Of a stretch of DNA of 64,000 nt, positions 25,471 to 36,476 are shown piece after piece. How positions within the stretch are numbered: position 1 is the stretch's first letter; each line of letters begins with the position of its first letter. Where the stretch lies: contig JAGVSM010001703.1 in the NCBI GenBank assembly GCA_022494885.1, positions 186,001-250,000 on the forward strand. Direction: 5' to 3'. A program made the position numbers and the translations under genes. A model generated the notes under the pieces. That model had not been told where the DNA came from. It searched no databases and saw only the letters and a list, made by a program, of their open reading frames with translations. The stretch comes from Micrasema longulum (taxonomy: Eukaryota; Arthropoda; Insecta; Trichoptera; Brachycentridae).

Positions 25471-27678
25471 TGGACGGCGCGGTACCCTCATACAAAATAT
25501 TGTCGCGCAGCGTTGGCAAAGTGCAACGACACCGTAGTGCGGTTTGATATTTAAGCTAAAGAGCTGAAATTAAAGTATTTAACTAAAATAAACTGATGGA
25601 GGAATTAAAATAGATGATTGGACATAGGCAGAATTGTGAATGTGAATCACTTAAATCAGTCATATTTATCTACCCAATACTTGTCTATTGTCCTGGACTT
25701 CCACTGACAGTTCGCCGGCAGTTTATGTCAGAACTTCGGGACGAGAACCTGGCTTGGGAGGGCGCAAAGATGCATGTAGGCTCTTTGTGGATACCATATG
25801 CTCCAGCTAGGCAGCTAGGGAGCGGACATGGAATGGTGATGGTGATGACTTGTTAATAAAAGTTTAGACATTATTTTTTTAATAAACTAATATTTTATGG
25901 AAGATGGTAGACGCAATTTAATACAATTAAAGCAAATAGAAGAGTAGCAATTTTGAAAATAAAATAATCTGCTTTTATAAGCTTTTATAATATAATTTTA
26001 AAAAATGTAAACAAATTGTGGAGGTCACCAATTATTGTCGACTCTTCTATTGTCTACAGAGACAATACAGAGGTAGGTGGACCAGCTTCTATCGCTCGCG
26101 GAGATGTTTTTATTCCTGCACTGCAGACTAAAATATGGTGAAGGAAGTCGTCTGAAGTCCTACATCCAACATCTCACGCGTGGCCCTCACTTTGCTCTTC
26201 AAAAGGTTGTTTCAAACTTCCTAAATAAAAGGAAATATATTAATATTTTCTACTACGTGGTTGACAATAATTTCGGAAGACTTGATATTGGATCTTGTAG
26301 TAGGTGGCGGGCTGCAGAGGTAGAGAAGGAAGAGCGATCAGTGCGTCGGTGCTTTTATATGCTTACCTACGTCACGTGTTGTCAACCTGTCGTGTTTGTT
26401 GTCTATGCTCGCCGGTTGACGGTACCTACTTCTGAGGCACCACAAAATAAAGCAATACATGAGAAACACCTTCACCATTCATTATGATTACCTTTTCCGC
26501 ACCCATAAGTGCATAGGGCACTGCAACGTAAAACATACAGCAATATTGTCAGTGATAATACAATATCGCGTAACCCCTTTTTTACGAAAATATTTTACTG
26601 ATAAATTCGTTATTTATTTTATTATTTTATTTATTTTATTTTACTATATTTGGGATTTTTATAGCTATTACATAAACAAAATAAGTTGAAAAATCTTAAC
26701 AATGCTAAAGCCAATTAAAAAAAATCCACTGTAAATATAATGACACATAATATATAAGAAAAGAAGTTTAGTAATTGTATTTGTGTGACGTTTGTATTCA
26801 TGTGTATGTGAATGTGTGTATGCGTGAATGAATGAGGGAGAGGATACATGTGCGTCTGGGAATGAATGAGGGAGAGGGTGCGTGTGTGTGGGTGCGTAAG
26901 TATAAAAAAAATAATCGTTTAAAACTTGTAAATTGTATTAAAAATGGTACAATAAAGAGCTTAGTAAAAAGTTATAAACCTTTTTGTTAAAATTCAAATG
27001 ACGAAATGATATAAATTGTATTTTTTTAAAGTATGTTAAATCTCAAAACCTGATATTCTGGTTTTGAAATTTAACCTGGTATTCTGAAAAAAAAAAAAAA
27101 AAGCATTTTATTTTAAAATTTAACTGATACACATCGAATGAATAATTTGCGACGAGTCCTATACAATACGGTAGGTAACCACAAAATGCAGTAAATACGA
27201 AATAATGACAACAATAAAATAAGGTTTGACAATACGCGAACGTTGATTCAAAACGAACACACAAATGCATATTATAGGGACTAAAAGCCGTTAGTTTTTC
27301 ATTATTGCTATTTTTACTGAAAATAATGATACTTTCTGATATTCCAGAAGTATTTTTGGTTGATGAAAATCATAAGTTGTTTAACAGAACGCTTTTTAGG
27401 ATTTTCTGCCAAAAACATCAATTGCTAGTTACCAGTGGCGAACGGTGACTTTTTTTATAGGTAAGCTTTAATTTTTTCATAATTTGTACCTGCATGTACA
27501 TACATACATATGAGTAATCTCGCGTGGAGGCGTATAAAAAAAAAGTATATACAGGTACACTGATTCTTTTTCTATGGTTTTGTGTAAAAACAACTTCATC
27601 TCTCCAGCTCCAGTTTAACCTGCTGGCAACAGAAGACGCCATACCTACTTATTTTTAATCAAAATAATTTTAACCTTG

Positions 27679-27728
27679 TTGATTGTTGTTTGTTTGTTGG
27701 GTTATCCCAACAAACAAACAACAATCAA
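27679..27728. repeat. Perfect hairpin, 23-bp stem and 4-nt loop
   Basis: TTGATTGTTGTTTGTTTGTT GGG is followed by TTAT and then the exact complement. The stem has no mismatch over 23 bp. It is not inside a recognised element. It could be a tiny foldback remnant or a cruciform-prone site. Confidence 0.85.
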
Positions 27729-29346
27729 TAACTTTGCGTAATATGTAGGTATATTCTCCATTATTTTAAGACAGTACATGTATGCAAAAGTTTAAAAAAA
27801 TAAAATATGTTAAAAAATAAGGATAATAATTTTATACTCTTATAAGTATATTCATAATTTCTTTTTGTTTGGCACTGATTAAAAACACCGTATATTTGTT
27901 TGTAATTTACATTTTATACTGCAAATATTTAGGTACTTATATAAAAGAAAGTAAACATTTTATTGTAAGACGTCACTCCCATTATGTACACAAATTTTTT
28001 TTTTTCTTTTACGATATATATTTTTTTTTCTGAAAAATTAAAAAAAAAAACAATACGATTAGATTTAAATTAGTTTATTTATGCCAAAATACATAATTTT
28101 AACTTTACATATTACATTACATTACATAACATAACATAACAATAACATTCATTAGAAATATTCGCAATAATATTGCAACAAAAATGTCACATGACCGTCG
28201 TGACCGCCGCGCTGCGCCGCGCCGACCGTCAGCTTCGTTACTTCTAAACTGAGAATGAATAATGCAAGAAATTGATGCAAGAAATTAGTAAATATGTATC
28301 CAATATATTTTGTTTCAAATAAATAATATTTTTAAAAAAATACTTTTCATTATACATAACCTGAAAGTGAGCAATTGTTTTATGGGTTATGAGAAATGGA
28401 CTTAGTAATATTATTTGACACCTCATATCTCAGAATATAAGATATATTCTGTTAGAACCTTATACGACCAAAGTGGCAATTTATTTAGCATTTTTAGAGA
28501 GACATCTGTGTAATCTGACTCAAACTATAATAAAAAAGTATGCAAAGTGTGTACACAAAATACAATAGATGTCTCTTTCATCTTTATTATTACGCATTCG
28601 TGAAAATAACCATAAGGGTGCGAGCTCATTATTCATTTTTTTTCTTTATTAGGGCCTACTACCAAAACTTGATAACATCGGCCAAAAACAAGTTACATTT
28701 ATAAACATAAGAAAAACATAAACAGACAGGAATAACAATATACATACAAACAAAAGACAAGAAAAATATAAGTACAAGAATAACAACAAAATATCAATTG
28801 TAATAATAAACACATATCCAAACCAATAAAAATCGGGTACTAAAAAACTTGTTTATTTCTATTTTTGTAATTTTTTGTCAGATTATCTCAAAACCAAGAT
28901 TGGGAAAAACCTAGATAGTAGAATCAGGAAAAAATATTTAGCGTCATCTGTTGATTTTTATGAGAAGCTTTTTACATAATGCTATTTAAAACGAATTTCT
29001 CTAACCCTTTAGATAAGTTTACAAAAAAGAATCATTTTGTATTAAATATTTTTTAATAGATGTCGCTAACTGCATGTTTTTATCTAAATTCATACTTTTT
29101 TTTATTTGTTGATTTTATACTACAATTATATTTTTTTAATACATACAACGCTTTAATAAAATGTTGAAGTTGCGTCAAGTCTAACATTTTTTAGACTCTG
29201 TCGTTTTGTCGTCTTATGTAGATAAATAGATGAATTTAATTTAATCATTACAATATTTTTTAATACAGAGGTCTTCATTACAGAATTAACCCGTATTTTA
29301 ATTTTAAAACACTGTGAAAAGATAAGCAAAAAACTGGAATCAGTGG

Positions 29347-29498
29347 CCTTATTCTGTAACTAATTCGTTTCGTAAATTTATTCGTATCGTATAAGAGGGA
29401 ACGTGAGAAAAATACGATTGGGATTGCGTTAAAGTTAGATGGAAGATAGATATAATATAAACGAACAAACTTACGAAACGAAGTTGTGACGGAAGCCT
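29347..29498. mobile_element. Small TIR element (MITE-like)
   Basis: Imperfect terminal inverted repeats of roughly 40 bp share an exact core TTCGTTTCGTAA on the left and its complement TTACGAAACGAA on the right. The interior is about 70 bp. No coding capacity; target duplication not clear. Confidence 0.5.
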
Positions 29499-30129
29499 GC
29501 AATTTATTAAATAGTAGATATTTGTTATAGTGTAAGACAATGCCAGTCAGTAAAATTATATTTGAAAAAATAAAAAATAACCTATCCCTTTGAAATATAC
29601 GTAAGAGGAAACGTGTTTGGACATTTCTTCATACAAACGAATTCCTGCATTTTCTCCCTGGATTATGACTGATTTTTTACCCAATATAGATATTTACCAT
29701 TAGCGAATTGTGTTATTTTGCTTTTTTGTTAAATTGATTTTTATGGAATCTAGTACCATAAAAAAAAAACAAAAAAGCGCCCAGAGAACTGGGAAGATAG
29801 AAATCTGCCATCTTCGGACATACAGTATACAAATAGGGAAATAGGATAAATAATTTTGAAAAACGAAAGAGGTACCGACATAGAAAATTTCATCATATAA
29901 AATTATATTATTATACTCTTAATAAATTTTTTTACCAAAACCGGTCCAGATTGTCGAATACTAAGGCATAATCAATCCGACGTACAGTTGTCTTTTTTGC
30001 ACAATATCAAGGACACATCTGCGAAAGAGTGGCAGAAGAACTATGTTCAAATATCTATTCATCAAATTTCTGACACCATATATCTGAAGAGATGAAGATA
30101 AACCTTTTAAATTTGAGCATAATCTTCGA

Positions 30130-30582
30130 ACCCCTATCCACCCCTGATTGTGCATAAGGCGCTGTATTTGTCAAGTAAATGCAGCGTATCTCAATCGTCT
30201 CTAAAAAGAAGGTAAAGTGATCAGTCTTACGCCTCAGGTAACAGTTTAGAGACAGTGAAATAGTGTAAAACCACCTTTTTTAAAAATTTATTTATTATTA
30301 TTGTTTTTATTAATAAATTCCATAAAAGGTATATGTTTTATAAAGTTTATATATGAAGCAACGTAAACCTTGACAAAGAAGCTTGTTTGCTTTGAAACCG
30401 GTCAGTGAAAAATAAAAATTAGTGGTTAAAAACAAAGTTGTTTTATTTATTTTATTGGTATCTGTTTTTTTTTTAAATTCTATACATATTTACAAATATT
30501 TCATGTCGACCCTCCCAGGAATCGAACCTTGGATCTCAAGCATGACAGACGGTAGGCCAATGCTAACTACTACATTACAAAG
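30130..30582 (-). repeat. SINE family A copy split by inserted DNA
   Basis: The tail half (30130-30270, TGATTGTGCATAAGGCGCTG) and the tRNA-like head (30507-30582, B box complement GGAATCGAACCTTGG) are in the expected minus-strand order. They are separated by about 230 bp not present in other copies. The extra DNA contains GAAACCGGTCAGTGAAAAAT, a motif seen again near 49675, 52960 and (inverted) 14013. Confidence 0.55.
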
Positions 30583-30764
30583 TAGACTCTACGCCACTTG
30601 CTTTCTTTTTTGAAGATTTTACCCTGGTAGCCATTGAGTGGCATAGTCGAAATCACTCGTCCAGGGTTTTTGGATGTAGGTACTTCACATACCAAACTGT
30701 ATTCTTCAACACCAAACTATAAATTTAAGCCAGGTAAATAAAAAGGCAACACTCGTGTATAATA

Positions 30765-31045
30765 CGTATATTTTAATATCGCTGCCCTAGTTCTTGTATA
30801 TGCCATTTTTGAAAAATTGAGTTATGAACGTGAATATGTTCATTATTTTATTACGCGTTCATGTAGCTTAAGTATGATTATTTTTCCGTTATTAAATAGT
30901 ATTTTCAGCATTTTTTTAATGCCAATCTCCACTTACTTATTTAACTTATTTGACTTTAAAAACAAATAAAATATCTTTTGTACAATTTGCAAAATGGTAT
31001 ATTGAAGAACATTCAAGAACTGGGGCAGCGATATGTATATATATG
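30765..31045. mobile_element. Foldback/TIR element of about 280 bp
   Basis: The left arm has ATATCGCTGCCCTAGTTCTT G and the right arm its complement CAAGAACTGGGGCAGCGATA T. Matching continues inward with gaps over about 45-55 bp. The interior is AT-rich without a frame. Confidence 0.6.
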
Positions 31046-31231
31046 TGAAAGCACTATGAAAATTATGAATTCTAAGAACGCATCATCTCATGGCGTACAT
31101 GTGCATTGTATATAGTAAGAAACATCCGAAAAGATGTGGCTAATATGTTTACGGTCACCAGGCAGACCCCTCGGACATCGGTAGTCGCTTTTATCTTGTG
31201 AACAATAACATATGTGAAAATAATACAAAAT

Positions 31232-31567
31232 GTTATCAAATATTTGTAAATAATTCTTTACCGACTTTTCTATGTCTACCGGTTGCGAGACGTGCTTGTC
31301 TCTTTATCAGGACACCAATCAAACCAACATGCAAAACCTTCCAAATATTTTATTAGCCTAAGCAGTGCATGTAACGGTTGCTTATTAAAATGCATGTAGT
31401 GTTGGTTTTATATTTTTGTTCAACAAATAATTGCTACACCATAGTGTGAAGGTGTATAATAAGTTTTACATGTTGGTTTCATTGGTGTCCTGGCGAAGAG
31501 ACGTACCTGTCTCGAAGCCGGTAGACATAGAAAACTCAGTAAGTGGTTATTTACAAATATTTGATAA
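31232..31567. mobile_element. Foldback element with arms of about 105-115 bp
   Basis: The left arm runs from TTATCAAATATTTGTAAATA through TTTTCTATGTCTACCGG to AGGACACCAATCAAACCAAC. The right arm is the same series inverted. The arms include GAGACG and GTCTC blocks and enclose about 110 bp. No coding capacity; target duplication not resolved. Confidence 0.65.
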
Positions 31568-31764
31568 AATTTAGTAAAATGTTAGACCACACAGTTAATG
31601 GTTAGTATAAAAACAATGCTTTTATTTATTTACTAGTTTATTGTTTACTTTTTATCATTAACACTTGACTAATTTACTTGTCTGCTCAGTAATTAATTAA
31701 ATTATAATTTTTTTCCAAATAAAAAGAAATATTTGCGTTCTTACGATTTACCCAAATATATGAT

Positions 31765-31905
31765 TTTTAGGGCCATTTTCAACGAGTTGTAAATAACTCA
31801 CTATTAGAAAGTGGAAATAAAGGTGGAGTAGAGTGGGATTCGAACCACGGACCATTGGTCCGTGAGTCCGAGACACTAGCCACAGGACCACAACCCGATT
31901 TTCAG
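31765..31905 (-). repeat. tRNA-derived SINE (family B)
   Basis: On the minus strand the head reads GGTCCTGTGGCTAGTGTC with a B box GGTTCGAATCCC. It is followed by the body motif CTAATAGTGAGTTATTTACA that also occurs at 6700-6885. The head looks tRNA-like, but the 3' extension shared with other copies marks it as a SINE. Confidence 0.65.
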
Positions 31906-31924
31906 AATCAAAATCATCTCCAGG

Positions 31925-32455
31925 TTTTTAGAGCGCCATTTGTCAATGCGCTTTGTAGGTGCAAGATGTTCATTAAAGTAAATGTCAACTATCAAATTAT
32001 TTCAAACTTTAAATTCATAAATAGGGTTCCAGATTTTATTTGTGAATGATTTTGAAAAAATATTTATAAAAACTAAAATTCAATTTTTAAATCATGTAAA
32101 TGGGGTTTCATACCGTCCATGGGCTCCGTGGCTGCAAGGTGTGTAGTAATCCAGCTCTTATTTGTAAAAAGTGTTGAAATAATAATGGGAAAAACCAAAA
32201 TTCAATTTTTAAATAATGTAAATGGGGTTTCATACCGTCATTGTGCTCTGTAGCTGTAAGACATGTTGTGATTTAGCTCCTATCTGTTATCTCTTATTAA
32301 ATTAAATTATAATTGGAAACAAGAAACAAGAATCCCAATTCTCCATGCGCTATGTAGCTTCAAGACGTGTTGGGATATTTATTGTACAGCGCCCTTGAGG
32401 TGATTTTCACAGAAATGGGGCTAATTAAATTATCCACAATAATAATAATAATAAT
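31925..32455 (+). repeat. Repeated module array ending in a LINE/SINE tail
   Basis: A module of the form ATGxGCTxxGTxGCTxCAAG occurs four times (near 31946, 32118, 32238 and 32343). Two full units repeat at a spacing of 122 bp (TGGGGTTTCATACCGTC at 32101 and 32223). The array ends at 32386-32455 in CAGCGCCCTTGAGGTGATTT then AAATGGGGC and (AAT)n, the same 3' end as the LINE copies at 50445, 59606 and 60832. It looks like a retroposon with an internally amplified segment. Confidence 0.55.
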
Positions 32456-32654
32456 TATCAATGGACACACATCCATATATAATTTATAAATAAAAAATTT
32501 GCTTGTGCCTTGGTCCTAGATTGGCTAATGTTATATGAAAACTTTTTTAATAACATTGCATTGTGGTAAAGTTGGCGTTCAAAGTAGTTTGTTTTTATTT
32601 TTTTCCTATACATTTTCAAGAAACTTCGCCATACAATTAAATGTTCTAAGTTTT

Positions 32655-33030
32655 ACCGCGCCTAAGTTTCGGTTTCGGCCGCAGTTTCCATTTCTGCCAA
32701 AATAAGGCCGAAACTTTAGCTAAGCCGAAACCTGCGGTTGGATTTGTCGAATTAGGCTCAGCTGTACTCGGGTGCGTTTTATTGATCGTTACTCGACCGC
32801 GTGACCTGTAGTTTATTATAAAAAATAAACAAATCTATTCATTAACTAAATGGTTTTTATTTATTTGTGTATTTGATTTAACACTTTTTTAATGAACTTA
32901 AAATGCATAATTTTGGGCGTTGATATGTGACTTATAACTTATTTATATAAGTTTCGGTTTCAGCCGAAACTAAAACAAAACCCGAAATTCGGTTTTGGCT
33001 GAAAATCTTGTTTCGGTCAGTCCCTACGAA
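32655..33030. repeat. Region rich in GTTTCGGCCGAAAC-type motifs
   Basis: GTTTCGGTTTCGGCCGCAGT, GGCCGAAACTTTAGC, AAGCCGAAACC and GTTTCGGTTTCAGCCGAAAC recur in both orientations at both ends of the block. A related motif set, with TATTCGGCCGAATAC, lies near 59095-59160. The pattern suggests a decayed TIR element, but its exact borders were not found. Confidence 0.45.
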
Positions 33031-34234
33031 AGAATGCGTTTTTTAAATCCAATTTCCAAGCTTAACTTCCTCATAAGGATATGAGCGGATGCTTTAGTTT
33101 TGAGAGGTAATTTAGTTAGTTTTTAAAAAGTAAAGTTCTAACTCATTTTTCAAGCTTCAAGGTTTATCAAAGAAGTGAGGACATATAATTATTTTTATTT
33201 TTTATTTCCAACTCATAAAAAAAAGGATTATTACTGTTCAATTCATTAGTTAAATGTATCCTCAACTGTTGTCAGGGTGTAATTTTTTTATAGGGATGGT
33301 AAATCAAATCATAAAACAGTGTTTCCTTATTAATTGTATGTATTTCTATACATTGTGAGTAAAATATTCATGCCGAATACTATTTTATAATATCTATAAT
33401 GTATATTTATTTATATCTCCTAAAATATGTTAAAAAATAATCATTTTACAATCAATATTGAATTTGAATACAGAACAGTCTGTAACAAAGTTAAATAAAA
33501 TATTTAGCACATTATACAATATTACATACATGTATTTGAATTCGAATCAACAAAACATAAAACATGGAAATGAATAAAATGAAAATAATACAAAAACGTC
33601 TTCCAACAGCAGCTACCTGCCTGTTAAAATATCTTACAAAATTCTTAAAATTTAACATTTGGTAAAAAATAATATTTGGATAATACACTAAACTGAGTTA
33701 CACTAAACATTTTTTGATTTCACAAGTTTTGAATATACAGCGTGAGTCAATAATATGTTACATCTTAAGTATTCTTTGGTTTAACTAGCCCATATTTAAA
33801 AAAAATAAAGAAGAAAATAACAGTAATAAACAAAAAAGGGAATTCAAACTAGGAAAATGGTGCATTCTTGATGCGAGGTTTTAACCCATCTCGTGCAAAG
33901 CGTTCGTAATTTTTATATTCCATTCGTTGTATGCGAAACCTCTAGAAATGGGTACCTATTTAAAATTATTTACAACACTAAAAATTTAAATCAAATGATT
34001 AACATTATAATATTTTGGCAATGGGTAATATATTATGTATGAAAAAAACATATGAAATTTGACAAAATATTCTAAAATTTATCGAAAGTGAATTTGAGCT
34101 TTTATAAATGGCCGCTAGGAATGTTAGTTTCCATGATAAAATTTTCGTTTGGAAGTAAAAGTATTCAAAAGAACTTTGTCATAGTGAAAATATTAATAAA
34201 TATAAAAGTATTTTAAACTATAATTATAACCAAA

Positions 34235-34241
34235 AATACTG
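34235..34241 (-). promoter_or_regulatory. Candidate miR-8/miR-200 seed match
   Basis: On the minus strand the sequence is CAGTATT, complementary to nucleotides 2-8 of the conserved miR-8/miR-200 seed. It lies about 2.0 kb after the zfh1 stop. It only matters if the transcript extends this far. A 7-mer match alone is weak evidence. Confidence 0.25.
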
Positions 34242-34634
34242 AAAGTAATTCAAATGTTTAAATTGCTGTGTTAAGGTTTACTTTATTGCAAAAACAAAAA
34301 TAAAATAAAATTGTAAATACACTTTTTCCTGTCGGCAGCAATGCCCTATTTATTGTCAGAATATAATTTTCTTTCATTAACTTTAAGTAAGTATGTATAT
34401 AAATATAATTTTAAATATATAATAAACTATCATTTAATGCATTTTATTTTATATTAATAATATATAATATATATTCAAGTTTCTTATATCTAATACAATA
34501 TACTTTCGAAACATAACTTTTCTTATTAATTTTTCGCTCAGATTACATATTTGGAATGACAGTGTATGCGTTAGTATTCGATGTAGTAATGTCAACATTA
34601 AAACTACTTTAATTAAAAGGATGAATGACTGAAA

Positions 34635-34641
34635 AATACTG
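34635..34641 (-). promoter_or_regulatory. Candidate miR-8/miR-200 seed match
   Basis: This is a second CAGTATT on the minus strand, about 1.65 kb after the zfh1 stop and 400 bp from the first. ZEB1/ZEB2 control by miR-200 is well established in vertebrates; control of this gene here is inference. Confidence 0.25.
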
Positions 34642-36282
34642 CTGAAAAATAAATTATCCAAACTAAAGGCAAGTAAAAAAACAGATTTTTGATTTGTTTT
34701 CTTGATTCGTGAAAATTTGTAAAGTTATTCCAACAAATGACGATATACTAGCCAAATTTTATAGTATACATAATGCCCGAATATATGATTCCTTTTAATA
34801 GATAAGGACTCCACAAATAATAATTAACAGGCTAGAAAAGTGAATTAAAAATTAACGCACATGTATTAAACTGGTTCAAATAAAATCAGGATACCTTTCA
34901 TTTGATTTTATATCTTACTAAAAAACTTCATTTAAATCTGAATTCTAAGAATCAGTGCAATTTTAATGCAATTAAGTTTTTAATTTGTCTGTTGTTAAAA
35001 AAGGTTTTAAATTTATTTATAAATAAATTAACCTATTGTAGCAATTTGAATATTGTCCTTTTACATATATTATACCTAAGGCTGTGTTGTTTGAATGGCA
35101 CATGGATTCACGAAATAAATAAATAAATTTCTTAGGTCTAGCTTTTCTATTAATACTAATCTACAAGTATTTAGCGATATTACTTGCTGAACAACGCCTT
35201 ACTTCAATACGATATCAGGAATTTTATTAAATTGGTTAATATGAAATACAAATATTATTTGGTTATTTAAGGAAATTTTCTTAAGACACTAATATACATC
35301 ATAACGTATGGGTTATATTGAAAACTCATCGAGCCTTGAAATTCTATACACACATATAGACCTTTCCTTACAAAATATTTACATTGTAAGACTTTTATTA
35401 TTTAGTAAATATACTTGGCAAAAATCCCAACGTTAAATAGGTAATTTTATTATGTACACATATACTATTTAAGGATTACAAATCTTCAAAATGGGGACGA
35501 ACAAATCTTAAGTGTAGGTAATATTTGGATACAAAAATTAATTTAGCGAATTACAATTAAAAATTATTTTTGGCTTTTTTCTTGGGTATGGTAAAAATGC
35601 AAGGTATTTAGAACATAAAATATTTGGCACAAATAATATAAAATATACGAGAAATGTTTATGGCATTCATATAACGATTTTGGCACATAGAATCCACTTT
35701 ACAAGTATTTTTTAGGACTAAAAGATGAGTATTTTGGTACAGGTACCGTTTTACGTCTTCTATGAAAGAAAAACGAAACGAAAAATTGTCTTATAAATAC
35801 TATTTTACAATCACAATAAAACACAGTTGGCCACAGTTATACTTTAAGTAAAAGAAGGTATGGAAAATGTTAGTATTGAGATGAATTTATCATCTCTGTT
35901 CGATTTTTAGTTATGTATACATCTTAACATTAAGTAAATTGAATGTCATTATTTATCGATACAATAAGTCTTAAAATTAATAATATTAGGTAAAGAGACG
36001 AGAGTATACAGCATTTACATAATTACAGAATCATTAAAATGGAAAGCAATGTGTTGCAAGTTTAAAATTTCAGAATATTCAATATTCAATTTCAATGTCT
36101 TATATAAGAAAATAAGCCAATACATACAGAGAGGATAGAGAGCAAAGAAAATTATAAGAATAATAAATAATCGAGTATTTAAGCAAACAAAAAAAACATT
36201 TTGGTTTTCATTATTGAGAATCGAGTTGAAACATGGGAACTGAAGGTAAACTACCGAATTTGGAACGTGTCGCAGTTAGAAT

Positions 36283-36476
36283 CTATTCTCTGTATGGCTT
36301 GCAATAAGAGTAGCGGTGGTTCATGTGCTGGCTGTAGGATCCAGAGTGAGAGAACTTCTTCAGACATTTACAGCACTGAAAAGGCTTCTCTCCGGTGTGC
36401 AATCTCTTGTGCTCGGTCAAATGGTGCTTGTGCTTGAAAGCCTTTGGACACTCCACACATTTGTACGGCCTCTGAC
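36283..36476 (-). CDS. zfh1: zfh1 terminal exon
   Basis: The acceptor AG is at 36477-36478 (minus strand TTCAG then GTCAGAGG). The exon completes a Gly codon split 1+2 with the previous exon, giving HSGQRPYKC. It encodes the last two fingers: CVEC...H808/H812, then CCKC with [12 protein letters not shown]. It ends in a short [10 protein letters not shown] tail at a TAG stop (36283-36285). The preceding intron (36477-36587) is only 111 bp. Confidence 0.95.

Larger units (their letters stand above)
16605..36282. other. Convergent intergenic region
   Basis: Between the stop of the plus-strand zinc-finger exon and the stop of minus-strand zfh1 there is about 19.7 kb with no supported coding exon. 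16605-25200 shows only AT-rich unique-looking DNA and scattered short repeats. A diverged repeat near 23370-23520 matches the opposite strand around 39480-39590. 25.2-32.5 kb holds SINEs, TIR and foldback elements. 26800-26890 is a GTGTGTG-rich low-complexity stretch. The right-hand 2-3 kb is the likely zfh1 3' UTR. Confidence 0.6.
33200..36282 (-). other. Probable zfh1 3' UTR and downstream flank
   Basis: The minus-strand DNA after the zfh1 stop codon (36283-36285) is AT-rich, mostly free of the recognised repeats and without open frames. Many TTTATT hexamers (AATAAA on the minus strand) prevent choosing the poly(A) site. The length given is arbitrary: long 3' UTRs are usual for ZEB-family genes, but nothing here fixes the end. 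Confidence 0.35.

Noticed and set aside
25614..25856. 80-codon plus-strand open frame ending in GGTGATGGTGATGAC
   Set aside because: The short direct repeat at the end looks like a retroposon tail and there is no protein motif. Not supported as a gene.
26077..26487. 136-codon plus-strand open frame
   Set aside because: Its composition is a bit less AT-rich, but no recognised domain, signal peptide or splice context was seen, and it runs towards a SINE tail. It may be retroposon debris.
31830..31890. tRNA-like sequence with B box GGTTCGAATCCC
   Set aside because: The 3' side continues into a body shared with other copies and no complete cloverleaf could be drawn, so it is called a SINE head. 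The same applies to the heads near 6752, 25285, 43390 and 63270.
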